Shown here: one piece after another, positions 36,754 to 48,370 of the stretch
How positions within the stretch are numbered: the first letter of the stretch is position 1
How the letters are laid out: each line of letters starts with the position of its first letter
Source of the DNA: Aurifilum marmelostoma
Lineage: Eukaryota; Ascomycota; Sordariomycetes; Diaporthales; Cryphonectriaceae
Direction: 5' to 3'
Assembly (NCBI GenBank): GCA_027559495.1
Contig: JAMXSV010000006.1
Coordinates: forward strand, 310,001 to 374,000
DNA: 64,000 nt
The notes under the pieces: model-generated
Databases searched by the model: none
What the model was told of the DNA's origin: nothing
Seen by the model: only the letters and a program-made list of their open reading frames with translations
Program-made: the position numbers and the translations under genes

Positions 36754-37711
36754 AGAGAGGAGGAAAGAGAAGAGATGCACCCAAAACGTCTTGGGGGACC
36801 AGCACTGCTTCCGGTGTGAAGAATGGTGACAGGAGGCGGACATCTAAATCTCCTTTGTAGATATGGTACTCTCCCTACTTACATTGCTAGTGTTGGGGTG
36901 ACCGGGGCATTTGGGGTTGAATGGGCAGGGGAACTGCATCGTCTAGAGATCCGGATTCAAGGGATTCTTTGTCATGGTGATCGGTATAGGTTTGGTACGT
37001 TATAGAATGGGAATTACCTGAATTCATGCTACTCTGAACGTTGAGTCTCTACTTTTGAGGTCTTGGTCCAGAGGTCATGATGCTGGACCATGCTTTCCTG
37101 TTGGATGTTGGATGTAGTCGGTCTGATAGAGGGTAGCTATTTTTAGAGAAACAAACTCCATCTTCATACACTCGACTACCCTGCCTCATGCGGACTCTTC
37201 TTGCAAATCTATCTTCATGGTGTGTGGGTTGCTATATGCTAGGCCATGCTGCTGTTCGCTGTTGGCAATTAAATTTTTGCAAGCAACTAACTTGCCCTGG
37301 GTTGCAATATTTTTGTTCGAGCTGTACCAAGGTCAAGGGGCTTATGGTATTCATTCTGCCCTACACCAGATATTCATGCACTTTGCATGATCTAAGTCAA
37401 AGGTGGTCTTTCAAACGACACATCCTACTCTTTCTTTCTTTTTCTTCTCTTCCTCATTGATGTACACTTTGTTTATATCCTTCTTCTCCAAATCATGCTC
37501 TACAGCAGCTTTTCGCCATCCGCTGTGGCCGGTTCGGCACCGGGCACCTCAGCGTCCGGGATCCCTGTATGTACCCCACTAAAATTCTCGACAGCGGCCA
37601 AAAAGTTCAAGTGCTGCACCACCCAGTCTCGCAGGCTTGTTCATCGGCTTGACCGTCCCTCCCAGTGGATGCGCTCGAGGACTTTGCGCGCACAGCATAT
37701 CTCTCGCAAAG
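36754..37711. other. intergenic region between the mS38 and kre33 genes
   Basis: This stretch holds the 3' flank of mS38 and the kre33 promoter. A T/C-rich tract (about 37425-37455) lies 260-290 bases before the kre33 ATG. The frame starting at 37495 is not supported as a gene. Confidence 0.5.
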
Positions 37712-40700
37712 ATGTCGCGTAAACAGGTGTAAGCAACTCCCATCAGCTATTCTGAGATCAGCCATGGCTCTGCTTTTCTCCTCGCTCTAACCTCGAATCA
37801 AACTCGTACAGAGACTCGCGCATCCAAGCGCTCATCCGGAATAACGTCCAGGAGAAGAAGCGCTCGTTCTTCGTGGTCGTCGGCGACCGCTCCAAGGACG
37901 TCATCGTGCACCTGCACTATATCCTGTCGACCGTCGACATCAAGCAGAACAAGTCCGTTCTCTGGGCATACAAGAACAAGCTGCTCGGCTTCACCTCCCA
38001 CCGCAAGAAGCGCGAGGCCAAGATCAAGAAGGAGATCAAGCGCGGCATCCGTGAGGCCAACTCTGAGGACCCCTTCGAGCTGTTCGTCTCGCTGCACAAC
38101 ATCCGATATGTCTACTACAAGGAGACGGACAAGGTGCTGGGAAATACCTATGGCATGTGTATCCTGCAGGACTTTGAGGCCGTCACGCCCAACATCCTGG
38201 CCAGGTGCATCGAGACCGTCGAGGGCGGCGGCCTGGTGGTGCTGCTGCTCAAGGGGATGAACAGCCTGAAGAGCCTGTATACCCTGTCCATGGATGTCCA
38301 TTCCAGATATCGGACGGAAGCCTACGACGATGTCGTGGCCAGGTTCAACGAGCGTTTCATCCTCTCGCTAGGTAGCTGTGACTCCTGCCTGGTGATTGAT
38401 GACGAGCTGAACGTCCTGCCCATATCTGGAGGAAAAGACGTCAAGGCGCTTCCACCGCCGGATCTGGATCAGCCCAAGAGCGCGTCGCAGCAGGAACTCG
38501 AGGATATGAAGGAGAGCCTGCAGGACACCAAGCCGATCGGGTCTCTGGTAACCCTCGCCAGGACCGTGGACCAGGCAAAGGCCCTCTTGACGTTCTGCGA
38601 TGCTGTGCAGGAGAAGACGCTGCGGAGCACCGTCACGCTGACGGCTGCAAGAGGTCGTGGAAAGTCAGCAGCTATGGGTGTGGCTGTCGCGGCCGCGGTT
38701 GCGTTTGGGTACAGCAACATCTTTGTCACATCGCCTTCTCCAGAAAACCTCAAGACATTTTTTGAGTTCATCTTCAAGGGTTTTGATGCCCTAGGGTACA
38801 TGGACCACGTCGACTACTCGATTATCCAGGCGACGTCGCCAGAGCTTAACAAGGCCATCGTCAGGGTCAACATCCACCGAGACCACAGACAGACTATACA
38901 GTACATAAGACCGCAGGATGCTCATGTTCTTGGGCAGGCAGAGCTGGTGGTCATCGATGAGGCCGCAGCGATACCTCTGCCGCTCGTGCGGAAGCTGATG
39001 GGGCCTTACCTCGTCTTCATGGCATCGACGATCAACGGATACGAAGGAACCGGACGGTCACTGTCTCTGAAGCTCATCAAGCAGCTCCGCGAGCAGTCAA
39101 GGCCAGGTGCGGTCACAAACGGCGAGGGAGAGGTGGCCGACAGGTCGACGGGCAAGGCGTCCAAGGACCAGGGCTCATCACACCTCGGCAGCCGGACACT
39201 ACGAGAGATCACGCTCTCGGAACCGATTCGTTATGCACAGGGTGACTCCGTCGAGAGGTGGCTAAACAAGCTGCTCTGCCTCGACGCCACTCTTCCAAAG
39301 TCCAAACTCAGCCAAGGCTGCCCTGACCCAGCGCAGTGCGAACTGCTCCACGTCAACCGTGATACCCTCTTCAGCTTCCACCCCGTTCCCGAAAAATTCC
39401 TCCAGCAGATGATCTCTCTCTACGTCTCGAGTCACTACAAGAATAGCCCTGACGATCTGCAGCTCATGAGTGATGCCCCCGCCCACGAGCTGTTTGTGTT
39501 GGTTCCGCCCGGCGCGACGGAGGGCAGCAGGCTACCAGAGCCGCTGTGTGTGATCCAGGTCGCTCTGGAGGGCAAGATCAGCCGGCAGAGCGTCATCAAT
39601 TCACTCAGCAGAGGGCAAAGGCCAGCTGGTGACTTGATACCGTGGCTGGTCAGCCAACAGTTCCAAGACGACGAGTTTGCCTCCCTGTCAGGAGCAAGAG
39701 TTGTCAGGATAGCAACGAATCCAGACTATGCCTCGATGGGGTACGGCACGAGGGCCCTGCAGCTTCTGATTGATTACTACGAGGGCAGGTTTGCGAACCT
39801 TTCCGAGGACGCGGACGTGGTCGGTGACGAGACCCTCACCCGGGTGACGGACGCAGAACTGGCTAATGCCAGCCTGCTGGAGGACAACATCAAGATCAGG
39901 GACCAGAGCAAGATGCCACCTCTATTCTCAGTGCTATCTCAACGTCGACCAGTCGATCTCGACTATGTCGGTGTGAGCTACGGGCTGACAAAGCCGCTGC
40001 ACAAGTTCTGGAAACGCTCCTCGTTTGCACCAGTCTATCTCAGGCAGACGGCAAATGAGCTGACAGGAGAGCACACGACCGTCATGATTCGGCCGCTGGA
40101 GAGGAGCGGGGACAGAAGCTGGCTCGGCGCATTCTCCCGAGACTTCCACCGCCGATTCATGGAGCTGCTCTCTTACCAATTCAGGACATTCCCCGCCGTC
40201 CTGGCCCTCAGCATCGACGAGAGCTCCAATACAGGCGCATCACTTGATGAGGTTCAGCCTGCCCCCCTGACAAAGAGAGAGCTCGACGAGCGCTTCACAC
40301 CGCATGACCTGAAGCGTCTCGAGTCATACGCGAACAACATGCTTGACTACCACGTGATCCTGGACCTGATCCCCCGGATCGCCGAGCTCTACTTCCTAGG
40401 CCGCATCAAGGACGGTGTTAGGCTCTCGGGCGTGCAGCAGTCGATCCTGCTATCGATCGGCCTCCAGCGGAAGGACATGGACGCCATCGCCGAGGAGCTG
40501 ACCCTACAGTCATCGCAGCTGCTGGCCATGTTCATCAAGATCCTCCGGAAGATCACGGCGCACTTTAGCACGCTAGTCTCACAGGCTTACGACTCTGAGA
40601 TACCGAACAAGAAGATTGGCGTCAGCAGGGAGAACGCGGCCGGCGTGCACGAAGACGAGGTTGTTGATGAGACGTATGTGCCGCTGCAGCAGTCGCTCGA

Positions 40701-41073
40701 GGAGGAACTGGAGGAGGGCGGTGATGAGGCGCTGAGGGAGGTGCGGAGGAAACAAAGGGAGTTGATCGACTCCCTGCCATTGGACCAGTGAGTTTTGAAC
40801 CCCCCTCCGCAAGAGTATCCCTAGCTCCTTGATCGAGGCCCTGGCGGCTGACCAGTATTTTTCTCCTGCAGATATGAGATTGACGACAACGACGACGCAT
40901 GGCGAGATGCCGAGAAGCAGGTGCTTAGCGCGTCGAAGAAGGGCCAGGCGAACCCTGTCGTCAGTGTCAAGAGCAGCAAGCAGAAGCGCAAGGCCGGACA
41001 GACTGCCGAGGAGGTGTATAACGAGGCGTTCGGGGACAAGAAGCACAAAAAGCACAAGAAACCCAAGAAATAA
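37712..41073 (+). CDS. kre33: RNA cytidine acetyltransferase Kre33/NAT10
   Basis: This is an ATP-dependent enzyme that forms N4-acetylcytidine in 18S rRNA and, with a Tan1-type adaptor, in tRNA. It is nucleolar and essential for small-subunit assembly in yeast. Three exons (37712-37728, 37812-40787 and 40872-41073) give 1064 aa, the expected family length. The first exon is only 17 nt (MSRKQ plus part of a Val codon), so the start rests on phase and on the match DSRIQALI downstream. Domains: the TmcA N-terminal domain; a RecD-type helicase/ATPase with the Walker A GRGKS (287-291) and Walker B-like DEAA (about 388); a GNAT acetyltransferase core (VRIATNPDYASMGYGTRA, about 637-655); the tRNA-binding domain; and a Lys-rich C-terminal end (KKHKKHKKPKK), a likely nucleolar signal. 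No defects are seen. Confidence 0.96.
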
Positions 41074-41942
41074 ATTGGTGCTGCAACATTTGGGGCCAAT
41101 CCATCATCTTATTGGCTTGCATCGAGGCCGGCGTTTTGGTGGTAAAGGTGCAGTAGACAGCATAGGATGGAAATTTGATAACAAAATATGTCACCTTCAG
41201 AGCCTTTGTTTACTGTTTATCCTCACTCTGTTCCTTGCTGTTGTCTGCACTCCAGATCCAGCAGAGACCAACATCATTATATGTCATCACCAGGATAAGT
41301 TTGGCGCGTGACGATGATGTCTACATCCAGTTCTTGTAGGATTTCTTGACATGTCCCCCTAGCCCTTGAAACAATGGCTCTCCTTCATTAGATGGGAAAT
41401 GCAGGCCCGTGAACCAGCTAAACCCCCTTCAGCTTCGCAGCCGCGGCTCAGTCCAGGGTAAGAGGTCAGATGAGAGGGAGTAGCATGCAATTTTCATTAT
41501 TTTGTACTAAGGTAAATTGTCTTTTTGATCCCTTTCAAGTGCGGAGGAATTACTCCAGAGGGTTGACAATTCGATCCTTGCTGTCCTTGATTTGTTAGTT
41601 GCGAGAATGACGGAATTGCTCGCGCTACTAAGCACAAAACCCTGGTAAACCTGTTACCCTTCAGGTACGCGAGTCTTGGCATGACGTTAGTGTGAGACGC
41701 GAGACCTGCCCAGGTGAGAGCTGCAGGACCTCTCCCCAATGCTGCCCACATTATATATACTTGACAAAAGCTTGAATTTTCTTGGCCTTTTCTGACTAAG
41801 GTTTGCAACATCTTAAGGACTCTGTGGTCTGGTGATTAATTGTTTCCAATTGTCTTGGGGTGTTCTTGAATCACCAAACCTTATTTTTCTTGTCCCCCAA
41901 AGGCGTCTCGCCTTCCCCGCTGTAAATCGACAGGGCAGCACT
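41074..41942. other. intergenic region, promoter side of the MARVEL-like gene
   Basis: This is the 3' flank of kre33 and the upstream region of the four-TM gene. TTATATATAC at about 41751 is a possible TATA element 190 bases before the start codon. No gene is recognised. Confidence 0.45.
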
Positions 41943-42843
41943 ATGTTTGGCAGGTCGAAAAAGAATAACCAGGGGGAGAAACCTCGAAACAGCTCCCAGG
42001 GAATCAGCTGGGAAATTCCGTACGTTTCTGGTTGTGATTTCCCCCGCCGATTTTACTCCCGAATATTGCTGTCTTCCATGAGGCATCACAGAGAAAACTA
42101 ACGTTGCAAATTGTACCTTGGACAGCATCCTCTTCGGTATCATTTTCGCCCTCGCTGTGGCCGAGTTGTGCTTCACGATCGACGCCTTTGTCTACCTCGA
42201 GGAATTGCATAAATGGTGGTCCTCGACCGAGAGGGCCCGGATGGGGTTCCTCATTTTCAGCTGTGCTAGGACCATCTTCCTGTCTGGAGTGTACACTGTC
42301 GCGCACTGTCACAGGTGAGTCTTGATGACGGCTGGCTGGCTGCTTGGCAAAAGCAAGAAATTTATGGTATCTTACCTGGTGGGCATTTGCTAATCAATAA
42401 ATCAAACAATATAGGGTCAAGAATCTCATGAATACGATGCACACGGTAAACCCGACCATTCTGCCTGTTTTTTTCTCATCCTTCTTTCCTACATTGGTAT
42501 GATTCCGAACAAAATAGGCTAACGGACTAATTACCCATCTCAGATCTTTTTGGTCATCTCAACAATTCTCTGGATCATCTCAGGCGTCCTGATCCACCAG
42601 ATCTGGGGCTACGTCGAGTGTGCCAACGCCGGCATCCCAGACAACCTGCAAGAGTTCAAGAGCCAGGTCTCGGGCGGCCTGAGCCTGTGCCACGAGATCA
42701 AGATCATCGAGATCATCGCTTGGGTCATTGCCGCCGTCAGTGTCTTGGCTACGATTCCCGTGGTTAAGATTTATCTGGAGAGGAGGAGATCGAAGATTCA
42801 TGAAAAGCAGGCCAGGGCCGACATGAAGAGGGAGTCGGTCTGA
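41943..42843 (+). CDS. four-transmembrane MARVEL-like fungal membrane protein
   Basis: Four exons (41943-42019, 42126-42314, 42415-42445 and 42544-42843) give 198 aa. The third exon is only 31 nt, but its phases fit on both sides (R-VKNLMNTMHT-IFLV). After a short polar, basic N-terminus the protein shows four hydrophobic helices: about 27-50, 65-83, 95-115 and 150-172. The loop between the third and fourth contains Cys residues (YVECA and LSLCHE), and the C-terminus is short and charged. This layout resembles fungal MARVEL-domain proteins, which organise plasma-membrane or vesicle microdomains. I cannot name the exact family, and no functional site is visible. Confidence 0.75.
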
Positions 42844-43562
42844 TCTAGTCGTGCCTGAAGGAACAGGGAGTAGTGTTGTGAGTTGGCAGCGAGGTGGAGG
42901 CACGTGCATGAACTTCGGGAAGCACTTTTGCATACGACCATATAATAACGACCTATTTAATGATACTCATTGTATGCATTTGTTTCTTTCAATTTCTGAC
43001 GTAGTCACTCTTCTTCAATACCATGTAAGTCATAAGGACTTCGCAGGCTAAGCGGCCAGATCCACAGCTGGACGTGGTGTCTGTCCTCTCACGGCTTGTG
43101 ATTGATCCGCGAAGTGGTCTACTCGCGCATACCATACGTTCAGAAGGTAAAGGATGTGAGGTTGCAAAGACCATGCATTGACTTGATCCAATGCACGCGA
43201 GAGACATGAACATCCGCTGAAGTCAACAATTCCTCTCCATACATCAGCCCGCAAACAATGCTTCTTGAGCAACCGTTTGATACATAGATACTACATTATC
43301 TCTTTCTTGAATCAGTTTGACTACGGGTGGCGTCTGGGCTGTTCGCGCTGTGTTTCAGGTGATTCTGGGCAAAACAGATTAGCTAGCAGTGTAATTGAGA
43401 AGCGCAACTTGATATCTGAGCGTTCAAGGCCCCGAGGGAGGTTGTGGGGATGCTAAGTAATTAACGGTGTGCGTGTCTGCACCCGGGAAGCTTGAAATTC
43501 ATAGTCTATAATACAAGCTCATAATAGATATAGTGTGATATATGTATAGTTTGGTACGTCGC
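42844..43562. other. intergenic region between convergent genes
   Basis: This stretch holds the 3' flanks of the MARVEL-like gene (+) and the WDR89-like gene (-). It is AT-rich near 43500-43560. No gene is recognised. Confidence 0.5.
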
Positions 43563-44758
43563 TCAACTAGGCCGCCACGCTATAATCTGGCCATCTTCTC
43601 CAGCGGTGAAGACGACTTGGTCTTGGTCGAGAAACCGGAAGCTCCGTACCAATTCTGAGCCATGAGCGCCCGGAAGACCAACACTGGTGTCCGCGCTGAG
43701 ACTCCAACCTGGCGACTTGGACATGTGTATCAATTGAAAAAGTTGTTGGCTGCCATCTCGTATCAGCAACCTGAAATATTCTTACCACTCGCGCCGAGAC
43801 AAAGAGGACAGGTTGACTTACTCTTGAGAGCCGGCTCCTATCACGGCACCGCTATCGCCCAATTTAGGTGTTACGTTGGCAACGTACTGGCACTTGAGCA
43901 CGTCCCTGATATCGCCAAAGTCGACTGTCGCAGAGCCCTTCTCCTGGGTTTCTGCCATGTCGTACAGTGCGAACTTCTCGTCATGGCTTGTAGCATAGAC
44001 CTCAGTGTTGTTGAGAAATCCTGCATGATGAACAGAGCCATGATTGAAGGTCTGGATGACCACCTCATCCTCGTCTGTGATTGTGATATCGCAGATATTG
44101 ACGAGACCATCTGTGGATCCCGAGAGTAGGATGTTTGGTGAGGTAGGGTGAAAGTTGAGCTGTAAAGACCATCAGAATCCGAACGTGTTTCTTTCCTGAT
44201 GCATTATGGCAGGAAATTTACCTCTGTCACGTCATCGCTGTGAACCTCATCGTAGCGTATCCTGGGCGCAGGACCAGCACGAGCATCCCAGATGAGGATC
44301 GAGGCCTGGTGACTCGCCAACTCCGTGCCAGCCGCTATAGCATTGCCCGTTGCGGAGCATGCCAGGGAGACGATCGGTGCATCACTCCCTGAACAGAGCA
44401 GGTCAGCTCGTCTGGCCAGTAGCATAACACAGCTTGTCAGGCGTCACATACCGGTTGGAGCAGCTATCTGTGCTTTCGACCCGTCCAGTCGCAGATCCCA
44501 CAACGAGACAGTACCATTTTCTCCAGCCGTGCAGATGATGGAGTTGGACTCATCAAAAGCCCTTGCGCAGGTGATGTTGCCATGTGCTGTTCGTATTGTC
44601 TTGAGTGGTCCCTGGCTTAGGTTCAAGTGGCTGAAGAGGGTGAGTTTCTGGTCTGACGAGATGGCCGCGAGACCTCCTGCGACGGGGACAATTTCCAAGA
44701 CGTAGGCGGGATCTTGTCCCGGATTCTGAAAGGCATCGGCCTTACTTAAATTATACAT
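43563..44758 (-). CDS. WD40-repeat protein, WDR89-like
   Basis: Four exons (44758-44452, 44388-44222, 44159-43822 and 43770-43563) give 339 aa with matching phases. WD-type repeat ends are visible through the chain: GTVSLWDLR, ASILIWDAR, GLVNICDI and the final GQIIAWRPS, each preceded by GH-like or equivalent starts. The order and length fit a single seven-bladed propeller of the WDR89 type. WDR89 proteins are widely conserved but their role is poorly defined. The gene is divergent from hrd3 with 595 bases between start codons. Confidence 0.8.
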
Positions 44759-45353
44759 TGCGCCACTTCTGCCTGCCAGGCGTCGTATTAGTTGTTGGTG
44801 CGTTGTTGGTGGGTGGAACGGTCGAGGGTGCTTTGCAAAAATGTGCCCGAGGAGCCTGTGTAAGATGTTGGCAGTTTTTGAGCTCGTAGAGCATGAAATG
44901 TAATCGAAATAATTTGTGTCATTGGCTGATTCAAATCGCAAGTTCATATAGGTATGCAACTTTGTCAACTTTTCAAGTTGATGAGGTCAAACCCTAGCGC
45001 CTTAACCGCAGAGGCTCTCAAAAATGAGGTTATCCACATCGGCCAATCAAGCAAGATCCCATCTTGCAGGGATGACCCCATGCATAGACGCAGGCACCAG
45101 TGACGCCAGCTTACCTACTGTAGTACATACTAGGTACTCTGGTACAAACGGGCCATAGCTGCCGATATGGCCAGCTTGTAAATCCAATAACTTACTGCAA
45201 CTGAACACCGTTACGTCGTTTGTCACAGCTTGGACAACTATTTTGTCACTGTCCGGCCACGACGGTCATTCTTTTTTTTCCTTGCAGAGAATCATAGCAG
45301 CAGGTATGATCTGAGCTCGCTGCTATGCGCTTTTCTGTACATTTCTTTCCATC
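44759..45353. promoter_or_regulatory. divergent promoter region between the WDR89-like gene and hrd3
   Basis: This 595-base region between two start codons must serve both genes. It has a T8 run near 45272. No specific factor site can be assigned with confidence. Confidence 0.4.
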
Positions 45354-47990
45354 ATGAGGCCCGTCTGGTCACTTCTCCGTGAGCGAGCCCCTCCGCCAAC
45401 CTGTCGTGTGGTCTGGATCGTGTCTACCGCAACGTTGATGATGCTGACAATCTTATTAAGTGCTTCTGCAGGTCCTCTCGCCGGTTTGGGCAGAACACGA
45501 CAAAGATCAAACCGCCACGACACCCCCACCAGACATCATACACAGTCATGGAGAGTCCGGCCCTCCCGTCCGAGAGCCCGGCGCGGACCACGTCGACATC
45601 GCCATCGCGAAGCTCTACGAGATTCACAACCCGGCCCATCAAAAGCGGCGTAAGAAGACGGGCGTGCTTGGACTGATTGGACAGCTGGCATGGAAGGCCC
45701 TCCCGAGCATACGGGCAACCACGGCTCCCACAGAGGAGAGCGGACCGAACAATAAGATCGTCGACGCCCGGCTGGTGGAAGCTGTACGGCATCTGGAGGC
45801 GGCAACACACAAAAACAATTCGGACGCCCTGTTCCTTCTCGCGCAGATGAACTACTACGGCAACTACTCACACCCCAGGGATTTCCACAAGGCTTTCGAT
45901 TACTACCAGCAGCTGGCGTCGCTGAACGGAAACAGCTCCGCCCTGTACATGGTCGGGCTGATGTACTCGACCGGGATCGGAGACGCGGTACCCAAGGATC
46001 AGGCGAGAGCCTTGCTCTACTACACCTTTGCGGCGGTGCGAGGACACACGCGCGCCGAGATGACCGTTGCCTCCCGCCACTGGACCGGCGTGGGCACGCC
46101 CAAGAGCTGCGAGACCGCGGCCAAATATTACAAGCGTGTCGCGGACAAGGTCATGGAGTGGTATCGATCCGGACCCCCCGGCGGCATGAGCTGGAACAGG
46201 GAGGGCTACCACATCGCTGACGACTTTGGCGGGACATACGGCGAGGGGGCAAGCGTGTCCAGCTCCGGCATCAATGCCATGCATCACCACCCTAACTCGG
46301 ATGCATATGCCGCCATCGAAGACATCATCGAGTACCTGAATCTTATGAGCAACAAGGGTGACTTTAAGTCTTCCTTCAGCCTAGGAGCCATCTACTACGA
46401 GGGGCAGCGGGGTCTAGAGCGGAACCTGAAAGAGGCAGCCAAGTACTTTCTGAAGGTAACCAAGATGTACTGGAAGAACGGACGAGGCGACGAGAACCAT
46501 AAGCCGGGCCTCGACAAGTATGCCGCAAAGTCAGCAGGCTATCTCGGGAGGATGTACATGCGGGGCGAGGGTGTGCAGCAGGACTTCGACCGGGCAAAGT
46601 TCTGGTTCGAGAGAGGCCTGGAGCGGTCTGATGCGCAGTCCCAGTACTGTCTAGGGATAATGATGCTGCATGGCTACGGCATGCCCAAGAGCGTCGCCCG
46701 GGCTACGGACTTGTTCAGATCGGCGGCAGAACAGGACTACTCCCTGGCGCAGGTCCAGCTTGGTATTCTGTTTCTGGATCGCGGCATGCCTGAGGACGTC
46801 CGTGTTGCGAACGACTACTTTGAGCTGGCAGCTAGGTACGGCAGCATCGAGGGTCAGTACTACCTCGCCGAGATGATCTACCACGGCATTGGTCGGGACA
46901 AGGCGTGTGCGCAGGCCCTTGGGTTATACAAGACGGTATCTGAGAGGGCGGAACCTCTGGTCTCGTCTTGGACCGAGGCCAACATGGCGTTTGAGGACGG
47001 GGACTACGAGCTTGCCTTCTTGGCATATCTTCACGCTGCGGAGGAAGGATACGAATCTGCCCAGAACAATGTCGCCTTTCTCCTCGACACGAGGCAGTCG
47101 ATGCTGTCGGACGTTCTCGGCATCGGGGAGCCCAAGTCATCAGCTCTCAACAACCCCAACCTAGCGCTCGTCTATTACACGCGTTCGTCGAGACAGGGCA
47201 ACATCGACTCCCTCGTCAAGATGGGTGATTACTACCTTGACGGTGTCGGAGTTGATCAAGATGTCGACAAGGCCGTCAAGTGCTACACCGGCGCCGCAGA
47301 GTACCAGCAGTCGGCACAAGCTCTGTTCAACCTTGGCTGGATGCATGAAAACGGGGTGGGACTGGACCAGGATTTCCATCTGGCTAAGCGCTACTACGAT
47401 CTCGCGCTCGCGACCAACGAGGAGGCTTACCTTCCTGTGAAGCTCAGTCTACTCAAGCTGCGCGCGCGGAGCTACTGGAATACGTTTACACATGGACGCA
47501 TCAACTCCATCCAGGATGAGCCAGGTAAGTGACTGACGAGCCCTTTCCCCCCAGAATGTGCTGCTAGAAAGACTTGCTAATGTAGAACTCTGCAGAGACG
47601 AAGAAGGACTGGTCCCTCAGCGAGTGGATCAACAACTTTGTCCAGGAAGAGTACTACTACTACGACGACGGCTTGTACGATGATATCTACGACGACACCA
47701 TGCCAGGAGGCGATGATCCCCACTATCACGGTGTAGATGATGACGAGAGCCTCGTAGACACCGTGATCATCATGGGCATAGCAATCTCCCTCGCGTTCTT
47801 TGTCTACTACAGGCAACAGCGCGAGCGAGCCCTGCAGGCCCGGCGACAGGGAGACCAGCAGCAACAACAGGGAGGAAACGCGGGTGCTGCCCCAGGAGCA
47901 GCACCGCCGGCGCAGAATAATGGGGGTTTCTTCCCACCAGCAGGTGATCCGAACTTTGCGAACTGGGCTGCTGGCGGCGTTGGACATTGA
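45354..47990 (+). CDS. hrd3: ERAD component Hrd3/SEL1L, Sel1-repeat ER membrane protein
   Basis: Hrd3 is the lumenal substrate receptor of the Hrd1 ubiquitin-ligase complex in ER-associated degradation. My model is 45354-45419, 45472-47524 and 47596-47990, giving 837 aa, close to the yeast length. Many Sel1-like repeats run through the lumenal part (for example YLGRMYMRGEGVQQDFDRA and NLGWMHENGVGLDQDFHLA). Near the end is one membrane segment (TVIIMGIAISLAFFVYY), followed by a Gln- and Pro-rich cytosolic tail. The C-terminal intron (GTAAGT donor) is secure. The first intron (52 nt, GTGTCT donor, GCTGAC branch site) is my best guess. It yields a short leader ending VLSPVWA before EHDKD, a possible signal peptide. 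Keeping this intron gives a more hydrophobic leader but runs into the wrong frame. The start should therefore be treated as provisional. Confidence 0.88.
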
Positions 47991-48370
47991 TGAATGCTAT
48001 CGATGATTGCGGGCATTTGGAGTGTCTTTTGAAGCCCTCATCCCTCCGGGCTTGGGAACAGCAGAGCAGACGTGAAAAAGGAATCGAGCATGAGCGTTCT
48101 GGTCATTCGTTGTACATAAATCATTTCCTTCTTTGCGATTCGCCGCGGTGGGTTGTGGCTTTAGTAATGGCGCTAAAATGAGATCCCTGCCTCGCGACTT
48201 CTATCCATTGCTGTCGATGCATTATACTCAACGACGTACTTGAACTTGTGCTGTGCAATCCACCATCCACCTTGATACAACTCCCACAAAAATTCCAGCC
48301 ATGGACCTATCAACTTCCTCTGACATTACATGAAAAAAAATTTCATTACTGCGTTCTTGTGTCTGTCACC
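47991..48370. other. intergenic region between hrd3 and the Sfr1/Mei5-like gene
   Basis: This 380-base gap between tandem + strand genes holds the hrd3 3' UTR and the promoter of the downstream gene. An in-frame upstream extension to 48248 lacks conserved features. ATG 48371 was chosen because MSTPTAKRRRVD begins the family-like sequence. Confidence 0.5.
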
